Assembly: GCA_000697665.1 (NCBI GenBank)
Contig: KL197718.1
Coordinates: 514,354-559,927, forward strand
DNA length: 45,574 nucleotides
DNA from: Jaapia argillacea MUCL 33604
Lineage: Eukaryota > Basidiomycota > Agaricomycetes > Jaapiales > Jaapiaceae
Reading direction: 5' to 3'
Of this stretch, positions 1 to 10,966 are shown one piece after another. The notes under the pieces were generated by a model. The model was not told the DNA's origin, did not search any database, and saw only the letters and a program-made list of their open reading frames with translations. The position numbers and the translations under genes were made by a program. Numbering within the stretch: the first letter of the stretch is position 1; each line of letters starts with the position of its first letter.

Positions 1-509
1 CCCTGGCACTATCGGAACTTGGTGTCGCACAGATCCCAATCCCATCTCCCCGTTCTGCGGTGCCCCACCCGAACCATCCTCATCTCCGACGTCTCAATTT
101 CCCATTCTCCTATCGAACGCAGACCTGGCTTCTTTCTCGCCCGACGACGACGATTCGAGCCTCACGTGGTTCACCAACCTGTGCTACGCACTCCTACACC
201 CATTCACCCGTAAAGTCACTTTTTGAAGATCGATATCCAGCTACCAAGTCTGTTTTCGAAGATGACTTGGAGGAGCGCAGGCTTGTTCGGCATCCTCCCC
301 GAGCTGCTAGCGAAGGTAGTGGTTGGGTGGGTGCAACTGGGAACGGAAAGGGCAATGGAAACAAGGTCACTGGAATGGGGTTGAAGTCGAAACCGACCTT
401 TGGTGTCGGGCTTGGTGGAACTGTAACCATGTCGTATTCTCCCCCTTCTTCGCCAACCCGACCCAAGGGACCAAGGGAGAGTATGGCAAAGTGTAGCGTT
501 GCGGGCTGA
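1..509 (+). CDS. 3' end of an unrecognised gene (partial, possible frameshift)
   Basis: The gene is cut by the left window edge. Two overlapping frames are open. Frame 2 runs from base 2 to a stop at 224-226 and ends with an acidic DDDD run followed by LTWFTNLCYALLHPF. Frame 3 is open from base 3 to a stop at 507-509 and carries KSLFEDRYPATKSVFEDDLEER, then a Gly/Lys-rich tail and a Ser/Pro-rich end. Frame 2 looks more protein-like before about base 213 and frame 3 after it, so a one-base shift near 213-217 would join them. No intron of credible size links the two; GTAAAG at 211 to AG at 229 is only 19 nt. This may be a frameshift mutation, a sequencing error, or simply two alternative ends. 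I recognise no domain. The tail is low-complexity and probably disordered. Confidence 0.4.
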   Translation, partial: LALSELGVAQIPIPSPRSAVPHPNHPHLRRLNFPFSYRTQTWLLSRPTTTIRASRGSPTCATHSYTHSPVKSLFEDRYPATKSVFEDDLEERRLVRHPPRAASEGSGWVGATGNGKGNGNKVTGMGLKSKPTFGVGLGGTVTMSYSPPSSPTRPKGPRESMAKCSVAG

Positions 510-1958
510 GATGTAGGGGAAAGAGAATTGATTGTGTTGTATCGTTACGTGGGTTGATGATGTACTATTGCTCTAGCACCTTGTGATGACTTGGCACTAT
601 TGCCTTGACTTGCCCTCCCATACCACGAACAACTTTTCCCTTGAATGGGCACAATGTAACCTTGTTTACCAAGGTCACCCCCGACCTAATTTCTCGTGTG
701 AATCTGCATGGCTTCTCGTGCACCCACTTTTGTACTTGTTGAGTTGATCCCCGACTCCCCGAAGAGCGAGGAGGGTTCTCTCACGTTAGATTGTAGACCT
801 ACAGCCAAACCTCTTGCTCGTGGGAATTCTTAGCTGTACAGTTTTACCTTCTCCTTTTAGCAAGACATTCCCATAGAGACTCTGTCGTTCGTTGTTCAGC
901 GCTCCCTTTCCCTTTCGTTTGATTCTGCTGCAGTTTCGTAGAGCATTGGATCGATTGAATTATGCAATGTATTCGTTGAGCTGTAGACTATAGTCCATGA
1001 CGGAACCTGGAAGTTTCACAAGGTCGGTTTAAATTTACTTACTTTTGAACCAAGTTTTGAACGTTGGTTTACAACACTAGGGAGTCGGGGACCGGTGCTT
1101 GCCGCCGCTACGATTCGATGTTTCAAGGGGACGCCAACGTTCAACTTCCGTTCCCTGTGTGTACCGAACTCCTTGCCCCAAACCTGTAATAATTCTTCGT
1201 TCACCTGCCGCATTTATGGCTTTGAATGTGTCTCCTTCTCACTCGTGTGGCGCTGCCGCGTCCCTCGTCAAGATTAACTGGTTAGCTCCCGATGTTCCGC
1301 AAGTCTAGTCTTCTGCTCTATCGTACACCTTGCCCGCCGGCATCATGTCTTCTTTCCAAGCCAAATCTCATGTCTCTTCTTTTTGTTCGGAATAAGGCAA
1401 AAATCAGGGGTGCGCGACGTGGAGTGGCGCACAAGGTCATGTTCTACCGTACTTTTCTGGTATCACATTTACCGAGATCGTTTCGCTCCGTTTTGTCACC
1501 CGCCATCGCGTCTCTCATGCGACGCCTCTCGCTTGTCTTGCTTTGTCTCCTCGGACTCACCCTGCCGCTCGGTATTCCCTTCTCTCCAAGCAAGCTTTAT
1601 GAACCCCTTGGATGACCATTGAATGGATACCTCATCAGTTGTTTTCCCCCGGCAGTCCATAGGATGTCATCTCTCCCGGTTCGTTGTTAAACCTGCCTCG
1701 TAGCTGCTTCTTTTCACTCATTTACCCAGCTTGTTCACTATGGCCACACCTATATTGCGTGGTTAGGTCGGTTTGGCCTTTCAAAAGCCTTCGACGACAA
1801 TGTGTTGTTCCATCGGAGGCGAGCGGGGCATGACCGGTTATCCGCAGTTCGTGACCACTTCTTATCCGTTGATGTCTACTCACTGTGTTATTCAGTATTG
1901 ATGTATCCGAGAGATAGTATTTGTGTGTATCTACTATATCCTTGACATAAACAATAGT
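510..1958. other. Intergenic stretch, no gene seen
   Basis: Only short overlapping frames occur here and none looks like a protein. There is no tRNA-like cloverleaf that I noticed. The right end lies downstream of the Helitron helicase tail, so an undetected Helitron 3' end (CTRR preceded by a small hairpin) may be hidden here. Confidence 0.5.
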
Positions 1959-2507
1959 TCACAAGTTTTCTTGCTGTCTCCTCTGAAGTGCAGTCCACCA
2001 TACTTTTGTCTCTTCATCCAGCTTATCAATCCTCTCGTCCTCCACTCGAAGGTGCTCATTGGGATGCTGCGTGAATAGCTTGTCGTCGAAGTCTCCCAAT
2101 AACCGAATGTTGGCTGCTCCGTGTGCGCGCGAGAGGGCGACATAACCATTGAAGGGTGTCAACTCACCGGACGGAGGTCTTCTGATGTCAACAATTGCGA
2201 ATGTGATCGTTTGTCCCTGCGAGCGGTAGTCTGTAAACGCGTAGGCTGAAGTGACGGGTAATTGAGTTCTTTTCACAGTTATTTTCCGGCCGTCGGGATC
2301 GATGATTGTGAATGACCGAGTCACGGGTACGATTGGGATAACATGGTTCTCCGGGCCTTCCAAGGTTGTCGCTTTCGTTCTGGAGAGTTTGACCAAAACA
2401 CTATGGGAAGTAAGTCCACTGAAAAAGAGTGACAGAAGCTCGGCGAAACCAGTGTCCACCGCTCTCAAAAGGAGCGCCCATGAGTGCCCATAGCACTCGT
2501 ACGACAA
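1959..2507 (-). pseudogene. Helitron Pif1-type helicase, C-terminal fragment
   Basis: The frame encodes the last part of the Rep/helicase protein of basidiomycete Helitrons. Visible blocks are VLVKLSRTKA, then PVTSAYAFTDYRSQGQT, then NGYVALSRAHG, then IRLLGDFDDKLF and a C-terminal EDERIDKLDEETKVWW. SQGQT and VALSRA correspond to the last conserved motifs of Pif1/RecD-like superfamily 1B helicases, which are needed for ATP use and DNA binding. In the full protein this domain unwinds DNA for rolling-circle transposition. Only about 150 recognisable residues remain, out of a protein usually well over 1000. Neither the Walker A part nor the HUH nuclease part is present upstream (above 2507). It is therefore a truncated relic that cannot move by itself. 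Confidence 0.75.
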
Positions 2508-3635
2508 GCGCCTTGGACACTTTTCTGATAACTGCTGTGTGCCCTGGACCGGACATCATTGCTATTTAACATCCAGAGCAGACACCACTTCTTTTCGAGG
2601 GGGTGGCACTGTTTTTGAGTGAAGGTGTCCCTCTAACAGGAACGACTATGTCACTTCTTCAAGTTTGTAGCGTCCTGAGCGCTCGACATGAGTAGCATCC
2701 AGCGCTCATTTTGAAGTGTCATTAGCACTCCTCTTTAATAGCACCTGGTACTTATTCTCTCAGAAGATTAGACAGTCAATTAAATTGAAGAAAACACTCT
2801 ATTCACAAGTACAATGGGTCAGATACCAGGGCCGTACACCACCGTCCGAATTCATCAAATACATAGTTTCTTCAAGTTCCCTTACTTATGTTTTACTCTT
2901 ATCTCTTTATCATTATCTTGTCCAAATCTTGTCGGTCGTTACATATTTACTTGAGGTACATCCGCGCGATGTTCGAGCGAGACCAGAACGTTCTTGAAAT
3001 GCAACGTCATTTTCCCACGAGGACGAAACTAACCGTGTGCCTGACGTTTCCAGGTATCCAAACCCTCTCTTCACTTCGTTCAGAGTCGGGGAAGGCAGTG
3101 ACGCTCTGGGAGAAACCACACTGTCGCACCCTATGCAACTGGGCCTTACTTCTCAAGATTCCACACCCGATCAGATACTTTCAATTTGTGGTCCAACACG
3201 CTGCAAAACCCAAATCGATTTAGTCAGCAACGGATGCGTGAAAGTCGATGATGGTGCAACATGCATGATGCCAACCTGGTTGATCCTGATGGATTGCACG
3301 ATTCACTTCGGGTGGACTCACCAAGGGGCGGAGGGACGTAAAGATGGGAGAGGGAAGTCAAGGAATGGAACACGGGAAACTGAATAACAGGCGAATGGCG
3401 TATGTACTTGTGAATCACGGTCTGTCCTCTGATCCAGGTCGAGGTCGTTCCCTTGTATTCTTATTGTAGGAGAAGACTTGGAGAAGGCCAGTAATAACTG
3501 ATGAAGATTACGGAACGATGATAGGCACAATCCGTGTCTTCTGGGAATTAAACAAATCGGTGGAAATTACAAGAATGGAGCCCTCCGTCATGACGTCCTC
3601 GCCAGAATCACGTCGAATCGAAGAGCCAAAACAAA
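2508..3635. other. Intergenic stretch, no gene seen
   Basis: Short frames only. It lies between the broken Helitron helicase and the 3' end of ERG7. The part nearest 3636 should contain the ERG7 3' UTR and terminator, but I could not identify a clear signal. Confidence 0.5.
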
Positions 3636-6490
3636 TCAGGAGGGCATCTTCTTCTCGTCCTTCTTGGCAAGTTTCTGTAAATATTTGTGTGCGAGCCCAA
3701 GCATCCAGACAGTGAAGATCAGCTTGAAGTTCGGGTACGAGATGGCGCAAGTTTTGTTAAAGACGCCTTCAATCGCTTCTTGTGCCCATGATCCATCCTT
3801 CACCCAAAGTGACAAAATGAACATTCTATCAAGGTCGGACAAAACGTGAAAAACATTACCGGCAATTGCCTCGTCATGACCAACTTGACAGCCCGCTCGA
3901 TCGGTTCGGCATGAGGATATTCAGCATACATGAGAGCCATCGCCGCCCACGAAGTCTGCACAACCTGCGAGTTCTCATGTGGGATATATACTTCCTTTTC
4001 GCACGACTGAACAAGCCAAGTTCAGACAACGCAGCAGAGGTATAGATAAAGTGGAATCTCACTTTGTAGCTCTCGCCCCATCCACCATCGTCCATCTGCT
4101 TCCCAATCAAGAATTCGCAGGCCTTTCGGACCCGTGCGCTCGTGGCGTAGGTCTCGCCGACCAAAGAAAGACTTTCGAGAGCGAACATCGTTGCGTATGT
4201 GAAGCAAATACCCCACGACCCGTACCATCCGCCTTCTGGACGCTGGGCCTTGTGCAGATAGTCGATCGCTCGAGCGGTGACTCGACTGAAAGATAAAGGG
4301 TCAACACCTTAGGAAGGTGGGATAAATAGGTGGTGAACACATACTCGATATCCTTCTTTCGATACTCAGGGAAGTATTTGCGGAATATCCTGAAGGAGGT
4401 GATGACCGACGTGGTACATTCAGGATACGTATACTCGATCATAATGTTGCCTGTCGACATTCCAATCTCCATTAGACAAGCGATTCGTATATTAACAAGG
4501 AGTACTCACCAAACACTTCAGCAGGATTAATCATCTCAAGGAACTTTGGTCCTCGAATCTTCTCATAACTAGCAAACCCTCCATTATCGCACTGCATTCC
4601 CAATAACAAATCGATCGAATCGAACAACCGTCGGTCCGAAACAGCCTGCGGTGCGTCCCTAAAGAAACAATCAGAACGGATGATGCAACGAATCACTGTG
4701 AGCAACTCACGCCCACTTGTTTTGCAGATAAAGAATAGCCTTGATACCTTCACCCGTACAATCCGTAAGTGTATACCCCTGCTGCTTCGTACTGAAACCC
4801 CTAAAAAAAACAACCCAAATCAGCGCCTCCACCAACACTACACACCCAAACCAAAAACGCCTACCAAGCACCCTTAGTCGCCTGCCGATAAGCAGTCAAA
4901 TGATGCTTCGGATCCTCCGTCATCTGCGACTCATCCAACCACCTCAAAATCCTCAGTGCCGAATCCTTATTCTCCTCCAAATCCGCCAACCCAGTCTCAA
5001 TAATAGCCTGCGCAGCAAACGCAGTATCCCACAACTGACTCCCATTCGTCCCCGTCACTCTCATCCCATCCGGACCAAGCCACATGAAATCCGCTCTAGT
5101 AGCAGAATGCATTTTCACCGCTTCGCTATCGGGTCCTTCGGCTTGGGCTCTGCAGACCATTTGCATCATCTTGGATACGGGAGCGATATCTTGGTAACCG
5201 GTGTTTTCGTCTTCGAGGCAGATTAGTTCGTAGGCTCTGGTTAGGGCTGCTCGTTGGAGAGGAGGGATGGGACAGCTGTCGACTGTGGAGCTTAGGACGG
5301 CGTTGAGGAAGTCGAGGAGGAGGGTGTGGGGGGTGTAGAGATCGACTTGGGCGACGTTGTTTCGTTGGGAGGGCCAGTGAATCGTGTCATATGGCTGAGT
5401 ATATAACTCCTACATAACATCGGCCGTTAGTACGAAGCTCAGACCATAGGCACGAGACCTACTTCTCGGAGAGCGAGGATGAGAGGCGTCTCGGGCGTTT
5501 GGAAACGTAAGCGGTAAAGGTAACTCATTGGTAGATATACAGCTCGTGTATGAATCCACCACTTGTGAGGATGGATGGGGAACCAGTCAGGTAACAACCT
5601 ACACCACATCGTAAGTTCCAAAACGAGAGCCATGAACGAAATTCTGGTACTCACCACAACTCGGGTGGGATAGGGTTATTCCCATCCCAGTCATACACAT
5701 TCAAAACTGTTAACCAGAACTTTCCCCAAGAAGGTGCAGCAGTAGCACCACCTAGAAACGTAAAACATGAGTGCGAAGCAAGTGAATGGTAGCCGAGATG
5801 TTTCTCACCGAGACGATGTAGAGTAGCCCTAGCTTTAATCATAGCAGGGTGATCCACCGGTACACCCAACAACCTCGCCGCACAATAATTCAACGAAGTC
5901 CCCAACACCGTCGACTCTCCCTCAATATGTCTACATGTCCCCCACACCCCTCTCATCATCAGCCCAACACCCCAAAAAACACACACCAAAAACGAAAAGA
6001 AGAACTCACATTCCCCAACCCCCATCAACAGGATGCGCCCTATTCAACAAATACCTAATCATCTCCAACCTCTCCTCTTCCAAGAACCAAGCTCCCGAAG
6101 CATAAGACCCAATGACCATCCCAGGTAACAAGAACATCGGCCCTCCATATTCACCTGGGAAATGGCCGTCTGGCGCTTGGACGTGTCGGAGGAAATTGTA
6201 GCCGTTTTTTGCTGCTTCGAAGGGAGTCGTCGCCGGTGGTAACGCCGGGAGGTTCTTTCAAATTGAATTGGATGGATTTTAGTTAGTGGGTGAATGGGGG
6301 AGAGGGAGAGGGAGGGACTGACGAGAGGGATCCCGAGCCAATATCGGTCAATGTCGGTTTGAGGCCAAGAGGCTCGTTCTTGGTCTGTTTTTAGGTAGTG
6401 CCAGGTGTGGGCACCGCCTGGTCCACATTTTAATCTCCAATCTGCGTAGTTGGTGAAAGGCTCGCGTCCGTCGAGAGGTATTTCGCGCAT
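3636..6490 (-). CDS. ERG7: Lanosterol synthase (2,3-oxidosqualene cyclase)
   Basis: The enzyme cyclises (S)-2,3-oxidosqualene to lanosterol, the first ring-forming step of ergosterol synthesis, at the ER or lipid droplets. Twelve exons join in frame to 729 aa, the usual family length. Exons are 6490-6323, 6254-6010, 5930-5809, 5751-5655, 5598-5463, 5409-4865, 4800-4711, 4658-4510, 4450-4345, 4285-4063, 4006-3860 and 3797-3636. Signature parts are the N-terminal [18 protein letters not shown], several QW repeats (for example [23 protein letters not shown] and [10 protein letters not shown]), and the catalytic block TDCTGE. In that block Asp is about residue 451 and Cys about 452, matching the protonating Asp of VSDCTAE. 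The C-terminal [24 protein letters not shown] is also conserved. The start is the first Met before the conserved N-terminus. All introns are 44-80 nt with GT...AG ends. An 18-bp minisatellite lies 40 bp upstream of the start. Identification is secure; splice sites are inferred. Confidence 0.96.
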
Positions 6491-6529
6491 GATTGTTGCT
6501 TAGGAGACGCAGAGGGCAAGTTGGGTGTT

Positions 6530-6619
6530 GCGACGAGCAAGGTGGACGCAACGGGCGAGGTGGACGCGACGGACGAGGTTGACGCGACGGGCAGGGTGGA
6601 CGTGAAGGACGTCGACGAC
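6530..6619. repeat. 18-bp minisatellite just upstream of ERG7
   Basis: Four clear 18-nt units lie head to tail at 6530-6547, 6548-6565, 6566-6583 and 6584-6601, with consensus GCGACGGGCGAGGTGGAC. A fifth unit at 6602-6619 is decayed. The array starts 40 bp upstream of the ERG7 start codon, so it falls in the 5' UTR or core promoter. Because the unit length is a multiple of three, the + strand reads as VDATGE-like repeats, but no gene there is supported. Confidence 0.85.
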
Positions 6620-6939
6620 TTGGACGCGAAGCGCTACCGGTTCAAGGCGAGTTGGTTTGAAAACCAAGACTCGCGTCCATACCAAACGTCAAAATTTGAA
6701 TTTCCAAAGAGTGACCAATAATGGTTCGAGAAAGGATCGAACCACAATTTAAGCTTTTTCGCTTCTCATCAATTCCCGAATGGGGTTCAGATTTCGAGAT
6801 GCAGTCAAGGCAAGAGATGCTTACAACGAAACAGAGGACAAACCCTCACATTTCCTTCTCACCAACACCAAGTCTGTATTATACAGTGCCAAACCACGAA
6901 ATATTCGTACAACATCTAATCTTACAATCTCCACCCCCC

Positions 6940-9236
6940 TCACAAACCCCCACAAACCCCCTCAACCCACCTCACCCCACTCCCCACCCCCGTCAAATTC
7001 TCCGCCCCCTCCCCACTAACCCTAACAACATCCTCAATCCTAACCCCCCCAACCCCTTCATACCTCTCCAACACTTTATGATCTATAAGCGGGGAAGAAC
7101 GGATGGTGGAGAGGAGGTGGGTGTGGAAGTATATTCCTGGTTCTACCGTCTGTTTCGTTGGGATTGGGGTGAGTGTGGGAAAGTGGGGGAGAGGGGCAAG
7201 GAGGGGGAGGAAGGGAGGGAAGAGAGGGGAGGGGAGGGAAGGGGAGGGAGGGAAGGGACGTACGAGGACCATGTTCTCCTCAAGCGGGATTCTCAACCTC
7301 AGATATTTATAAAAATCAACATGACCTTCTCCATTCTTATCTCCCCCATCTTTCCCTATCGTCTCATTCACCTATAAAAACACGACAAGTGTTCAACCAA
7401 ATAAACACGATAGAAACGACTGCAGAACTGAAGATACGCACCAAAGGTTTCGAAGCACTAGGCACGTCATGTACGTCCAATCCTAACGAATGCCCAACCC
7501 CATGCGGGAAGAACGCAGCGCTTATACCGGAAGCCAAGATCGCTTCTTCCGAGTTCCATGAGCCTGTGACGTCGTTAGATGTATTTTCCTTGGGGTGGGG
7601 GTGAAGCGATAGAGAAAATGACAAGTGGTTCGAATGAGAATAACAGAAGAGCCAAAAGAGTAAAAACGAGAGTGACAACTTGCGACTTACCAGATCCCTT
7701 CCCCCCACCCCCCAAAAAAATCCCCAACTTCTGGAATCCCCTAACCAAGATTTTATGACAAAGAAGTTGGATCGTGTCCCAATGAACACCTGGTTTGATT
7801 TGTTTGAGGGATTCCTATCATTTTCGTTAGCGCTCAAGGATGCTAGGGGGAGGGAGAGGGGAGGGGAAGAGGGGAAGAAGAGAGAGGAAGGAGAGAACGA
7901 ACTTGTTGCATTTCCAAAACCAATTCATATATCGCCCTCGCTTCAGTCGAGAACTTCCCCCCATTGCCCACAGGCATAGTCCTAGTAACTACACCCCAAT
8001 CAATAACTCTCCCAACCTTCGTAGTAACGAAACTCACTATCAGAAGCATAACACCCCCACTCACACCCCGCATCAATCAACAACACCTGCGCCTCCAACT
8101 CCCTCCCTTCCTTCACCGCACTAGCATCAACGTTCGAATGCCTAAACCCACCGTGATTCTTATGATCGTGTACACCGATGGGGCCCCAGGCGAAGGCTTT
8201 GTCGTTGCAGCAGTAGTGGAGGGTTGAGGCTCGGGTTGAGGCTGCTACTATTGGGAGGTATGCTTGGTGGGTTGCCCTAGGTTGAGTTGGTTGGTTAGTG
8301 TGGAAAGGGAAGGGAGAGGAAGGGGAGTGATTTACCCTTCTCGACGACAACTGGCGACGAAAATCGCTTCTGCTTCTGCTTCGTTCTCGATTAACCATTC
8401 TCCTGGTAACTTCACCGCACTACCACCACCACTCTGTTTCAGGTGTCCCTTGACAGCTGCACCCAAAACTCGCATGACGACTTCATGCGCCCTCGAACTA
8501 ATCTCATTCGCTTTCCTGATCTGAGCGATTTCGTATGGAGTTTTTATCAGTCGGGCTTTATGTAGCGCCGGTAACAAATACGCGTCTTGCAAAGAATTCT
8601 TGAAGGATGTGAGAGTGGGGGGCAGGGTGGGGAAGAGAGATGATGTTGGTGGGTCGAGGGGGAGGGTGTGGATAATTGCATTTGGGTTTGATTGGATTAT
8701 GGAGGAGAGGGTTGCGGAGAGTGAGGTAGTGGGTAGGACGTTATCGACGTTGAATATGGCGGCAGCTTGTTCGAGAGTGGGTGGAGGGACGGACCACATA
8801 AGATCAGCTGGTTCGATGGGTGGGATGAAGAGAGTTGTGGTTAGGGATGAGTAGGGAGGGGTGGAGGTGATGAGGAGGAGGGAGGAGGGGACTGGACATC
8901 CTGTTAGGTAGTAGAAGTTCGATTCCTGGGATCATCGGGGTTAGCTGGGTGGGGAGCACAAGAGGTTGGGAGAGACGTACCTGGCGGAAGGGCAGCTCGC
9001 GATCTGTGTCATTGCGGTAGGGCGTTACACCTCCTGCGAGGAATATCACTTGGGGCTGTAGCGAGTGTTATTCGTTATCAGAGGAGAGGGGAGATGGACG
9101 AACACGTTGCTGGTCCTCGGCGGGGAGCAGCGACACCAGCTTCGTGAGTGTCTTGAGTGTGTGTTCCTTGACTGTAAAAAGGTCAGTCAAGGCGATGTAC
9201 GGTTGGGGATGACATGCCAGGGAATTCAGACGACAT
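6940..9236 (-). CDS. Xaa-Pro dipeptidase (prolidase, M24 family)
   Basis: A cytosolic metallopeptidase that splits dipeptides with C-terminal proline; homologues need two Mn(II). Ten exons give 546 aa: 9236-9218, 9171-9104, 9055-8981, 8925-8336, 8276-8038, 7988-7903, 7814-7691, 7563-7442, 7371-7264 and 7149-6940. The N-terminal aminopeptidase-P-type domain shows IFLAGGVTPYRNDTDRELPF and SNFYYLTG. The C-terminal pita-bread domain carries all metal ligands: Asp in LIDAG, Asp in ASDITRT, His in FFPHGVGHSLG, Glu in TVEPGIY and Glu in VRIED. The protein ends in WVEGVCGGL, as fungal homologues do. The first intron appears to use a GC donor (9217-9172, 46 nt). Two introns start GTTCGT. The last intron holds a long G-rich tract. 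The gene shares a 132-bp head-to-head spacer with RRP42. The first exon is short (19 nt) and is the least certain part. Confidence 0.93.
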
Positions 9237-9368
9237 GGTGAGTGTTGGTTGGAGGGAAAGGGGTGAGATTAGATCATCTGGATATCATATGTCCGGATTT
9301 GGAACCCTAACCCTCCTCGGCTCTCCCCGAACAACCTTGCAAATCCTCACTCACTTCACGCAACCACA
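9237..9368. promoter_or_regulatory. Bidirectional promoter between prolidase and RRP42
   Basis: The two inferred start codons lie head to head with 132 bp between them, so both core promoters must sit in or overlap this spacer. I saw no convincing TATA box. The placement rests only on the gene starts. Confidence 0.55.
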
Positions 9369-10737
9369 ATGTCAACCCTCTCCAAATCCGAAGCCTCCTA
9401 CATCCGTACCTCCCTCCTCTCCACTCCCCCTCTCCGCGCAGACGGTCGCGCCCTCCTAGACTACAGACCCATCGCACTCGAAACAGGCATCGCACCCCTC
9501 GCGAACGGTTCCGCAAGAATAAACATCGGTCTTAAAGAATCTTCCTCTTCCTCTCGCGCCAATAAAGCTGGTGTAGGTGTGGGTGGGACTGAGGTTATTG
9601 GGGCTGTTAAACTCGAGGTTGAGGATGTTAGAGATGGGAGTGACGGGAGGGATGGTGGGAGGGTCGTTTGTACTGTTTCTTGGTACCTCTTTCTCTTTCC
9701 TTCCTCTTCACCCAGCTCACTCCCTCGTACCAACAGCTCACCACAATCACACTCCCATCTATCCCCCCCAGCACTCGAAGACCTCTCCTCGGACCTAACT
9801 CACACTCTTCACTCCACACTCTCCCATCATTCACTCTTACCCCCCAATCTCTCCATCATCCCAGGTACTTCCCTCCCGCATTCACCGGCGCTTCCTTCTG
9901 ACGAGTATTTTTGTTTAGGAAAGAAAAGCTGGTTAATCAACATCGACCTCCTAGTCCTAAGCGACGCAGGCAACCTCTACGACGCTCTATTCCTAGCAGC
10001 ACACGCTGCATTACACGATACGAAAGTAGTCCGAACAAGAGGTGTCGAATACCGTCCCCCTCCATCTACACACCAAGTACCCAAAATCGACGACTCTATG
10101 AACGTAGACACAGACGCAGACGAAGAAACAGGCGCAGGCGAAACCCAAAGCGGATTCGACACCCGCCGGCTCAAACCAATCACAGATTTCGAATTGGATG
10201 ATTATTGGGATGAAGGTGATCCCTTAGGTGGTTCTCGGCCTATCTGTATTACTATAAACTTGGTCAGTCCTTATCCCTCCCTCCTTCCCTCCCCCTTCCT
10301 CCTCACCCTCCCTTCCCTCCCCCTCCATCCCCACCCCTCTTACATCCCCTTCCATCCCTCCCCCTCACACCGCTAACCTCGTACCTAACCCCAGGTCCAA
10401 AAAACCCACTACCTAGACGCGACTCCCCAAGAAGAACAATCCACCCCCCTCCGTCTCCTCCTCATCTACTCTTTCCCTCCCTCTCCCTCCCATCAGGCGC
10501 TGTTACAAGGTATGAAGTTGTTGGGGGGTGGGGAGGTGGCATTAGAAGATGTTAAGAAATTGATTGGGGTACGTCGCACCACAACCTCCCCTTATAACTC
10601 CTTTCACTACCTGACCACCACTTGCATAGGAGGGAGAGAAATACGCGAGAGATTTATATACCGCTCTTGAGACGAAACTAAAAGAGGAAGATGTGAGGAG
10701 GGGGAGGAAAGCTAGGGAGAAACTTGGGAGGTCGTAG
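9369..10737 (+). CDS. RRP42: Exosome core subunit RRP42 (RNase PH fold)
   Basis: A non-catalytic ring subunit of the nuclear and cytoplasmic RNA exosome, which handles 3'-5' RNA decay and rRNA processing. Five exons give 362 aa: 9369-9682, 9716-9864, 9919-10262, 10395-10568 and 10630-10737. Typical parts are LRADGRALLDYRPI (residues 22-35), ANGSARINIG, EVIGAVKLEVEDV, then GKKSWLINIDLLVL and GNLYDALFLAAHAALHDT. After these come YWDEGDPLGG, THYLDATPQEE and a helical C-terminus starting EGEKYARDLY. Compared with yeast and human RRP42 there is a Ser/Thr/Asp-rich insertion around MNVDTDADEETGAG before the last third. The first intron as modelled is only 33 nt and in frame, so it could instead be retained coding sequence. 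The second (54 nt) is also in frame but is needed to join IIPG to KKSW. Confidence 0.9.
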
Positions 10738-10966
10738 GGATGTTGAATTGATGGATGGTTAGTAGTGGTATTGAGCGTGTTTTGGGTCGGTTGGGAATGA
10801 CAAGTAGGTTTGGACATCACGAACCGTTCACGAAATGCAAGCCCGTAACCACATCATTTCGACACCAACCTCGCGGAGAGAAGTCTAAGGGAACTCGGAC
10901 GATCCGAAATCACACCTTACCTCAATTGATTCGTTTCCTCACTTTTAGACGCTGTGCGTAAATTGT

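Noticed and set aside
6521-6721. + strand frame with VDATGE repeats
   Set aside because: It is an in-frame reading of the 18-bp minisatellite in front of ERG7, with no other support.
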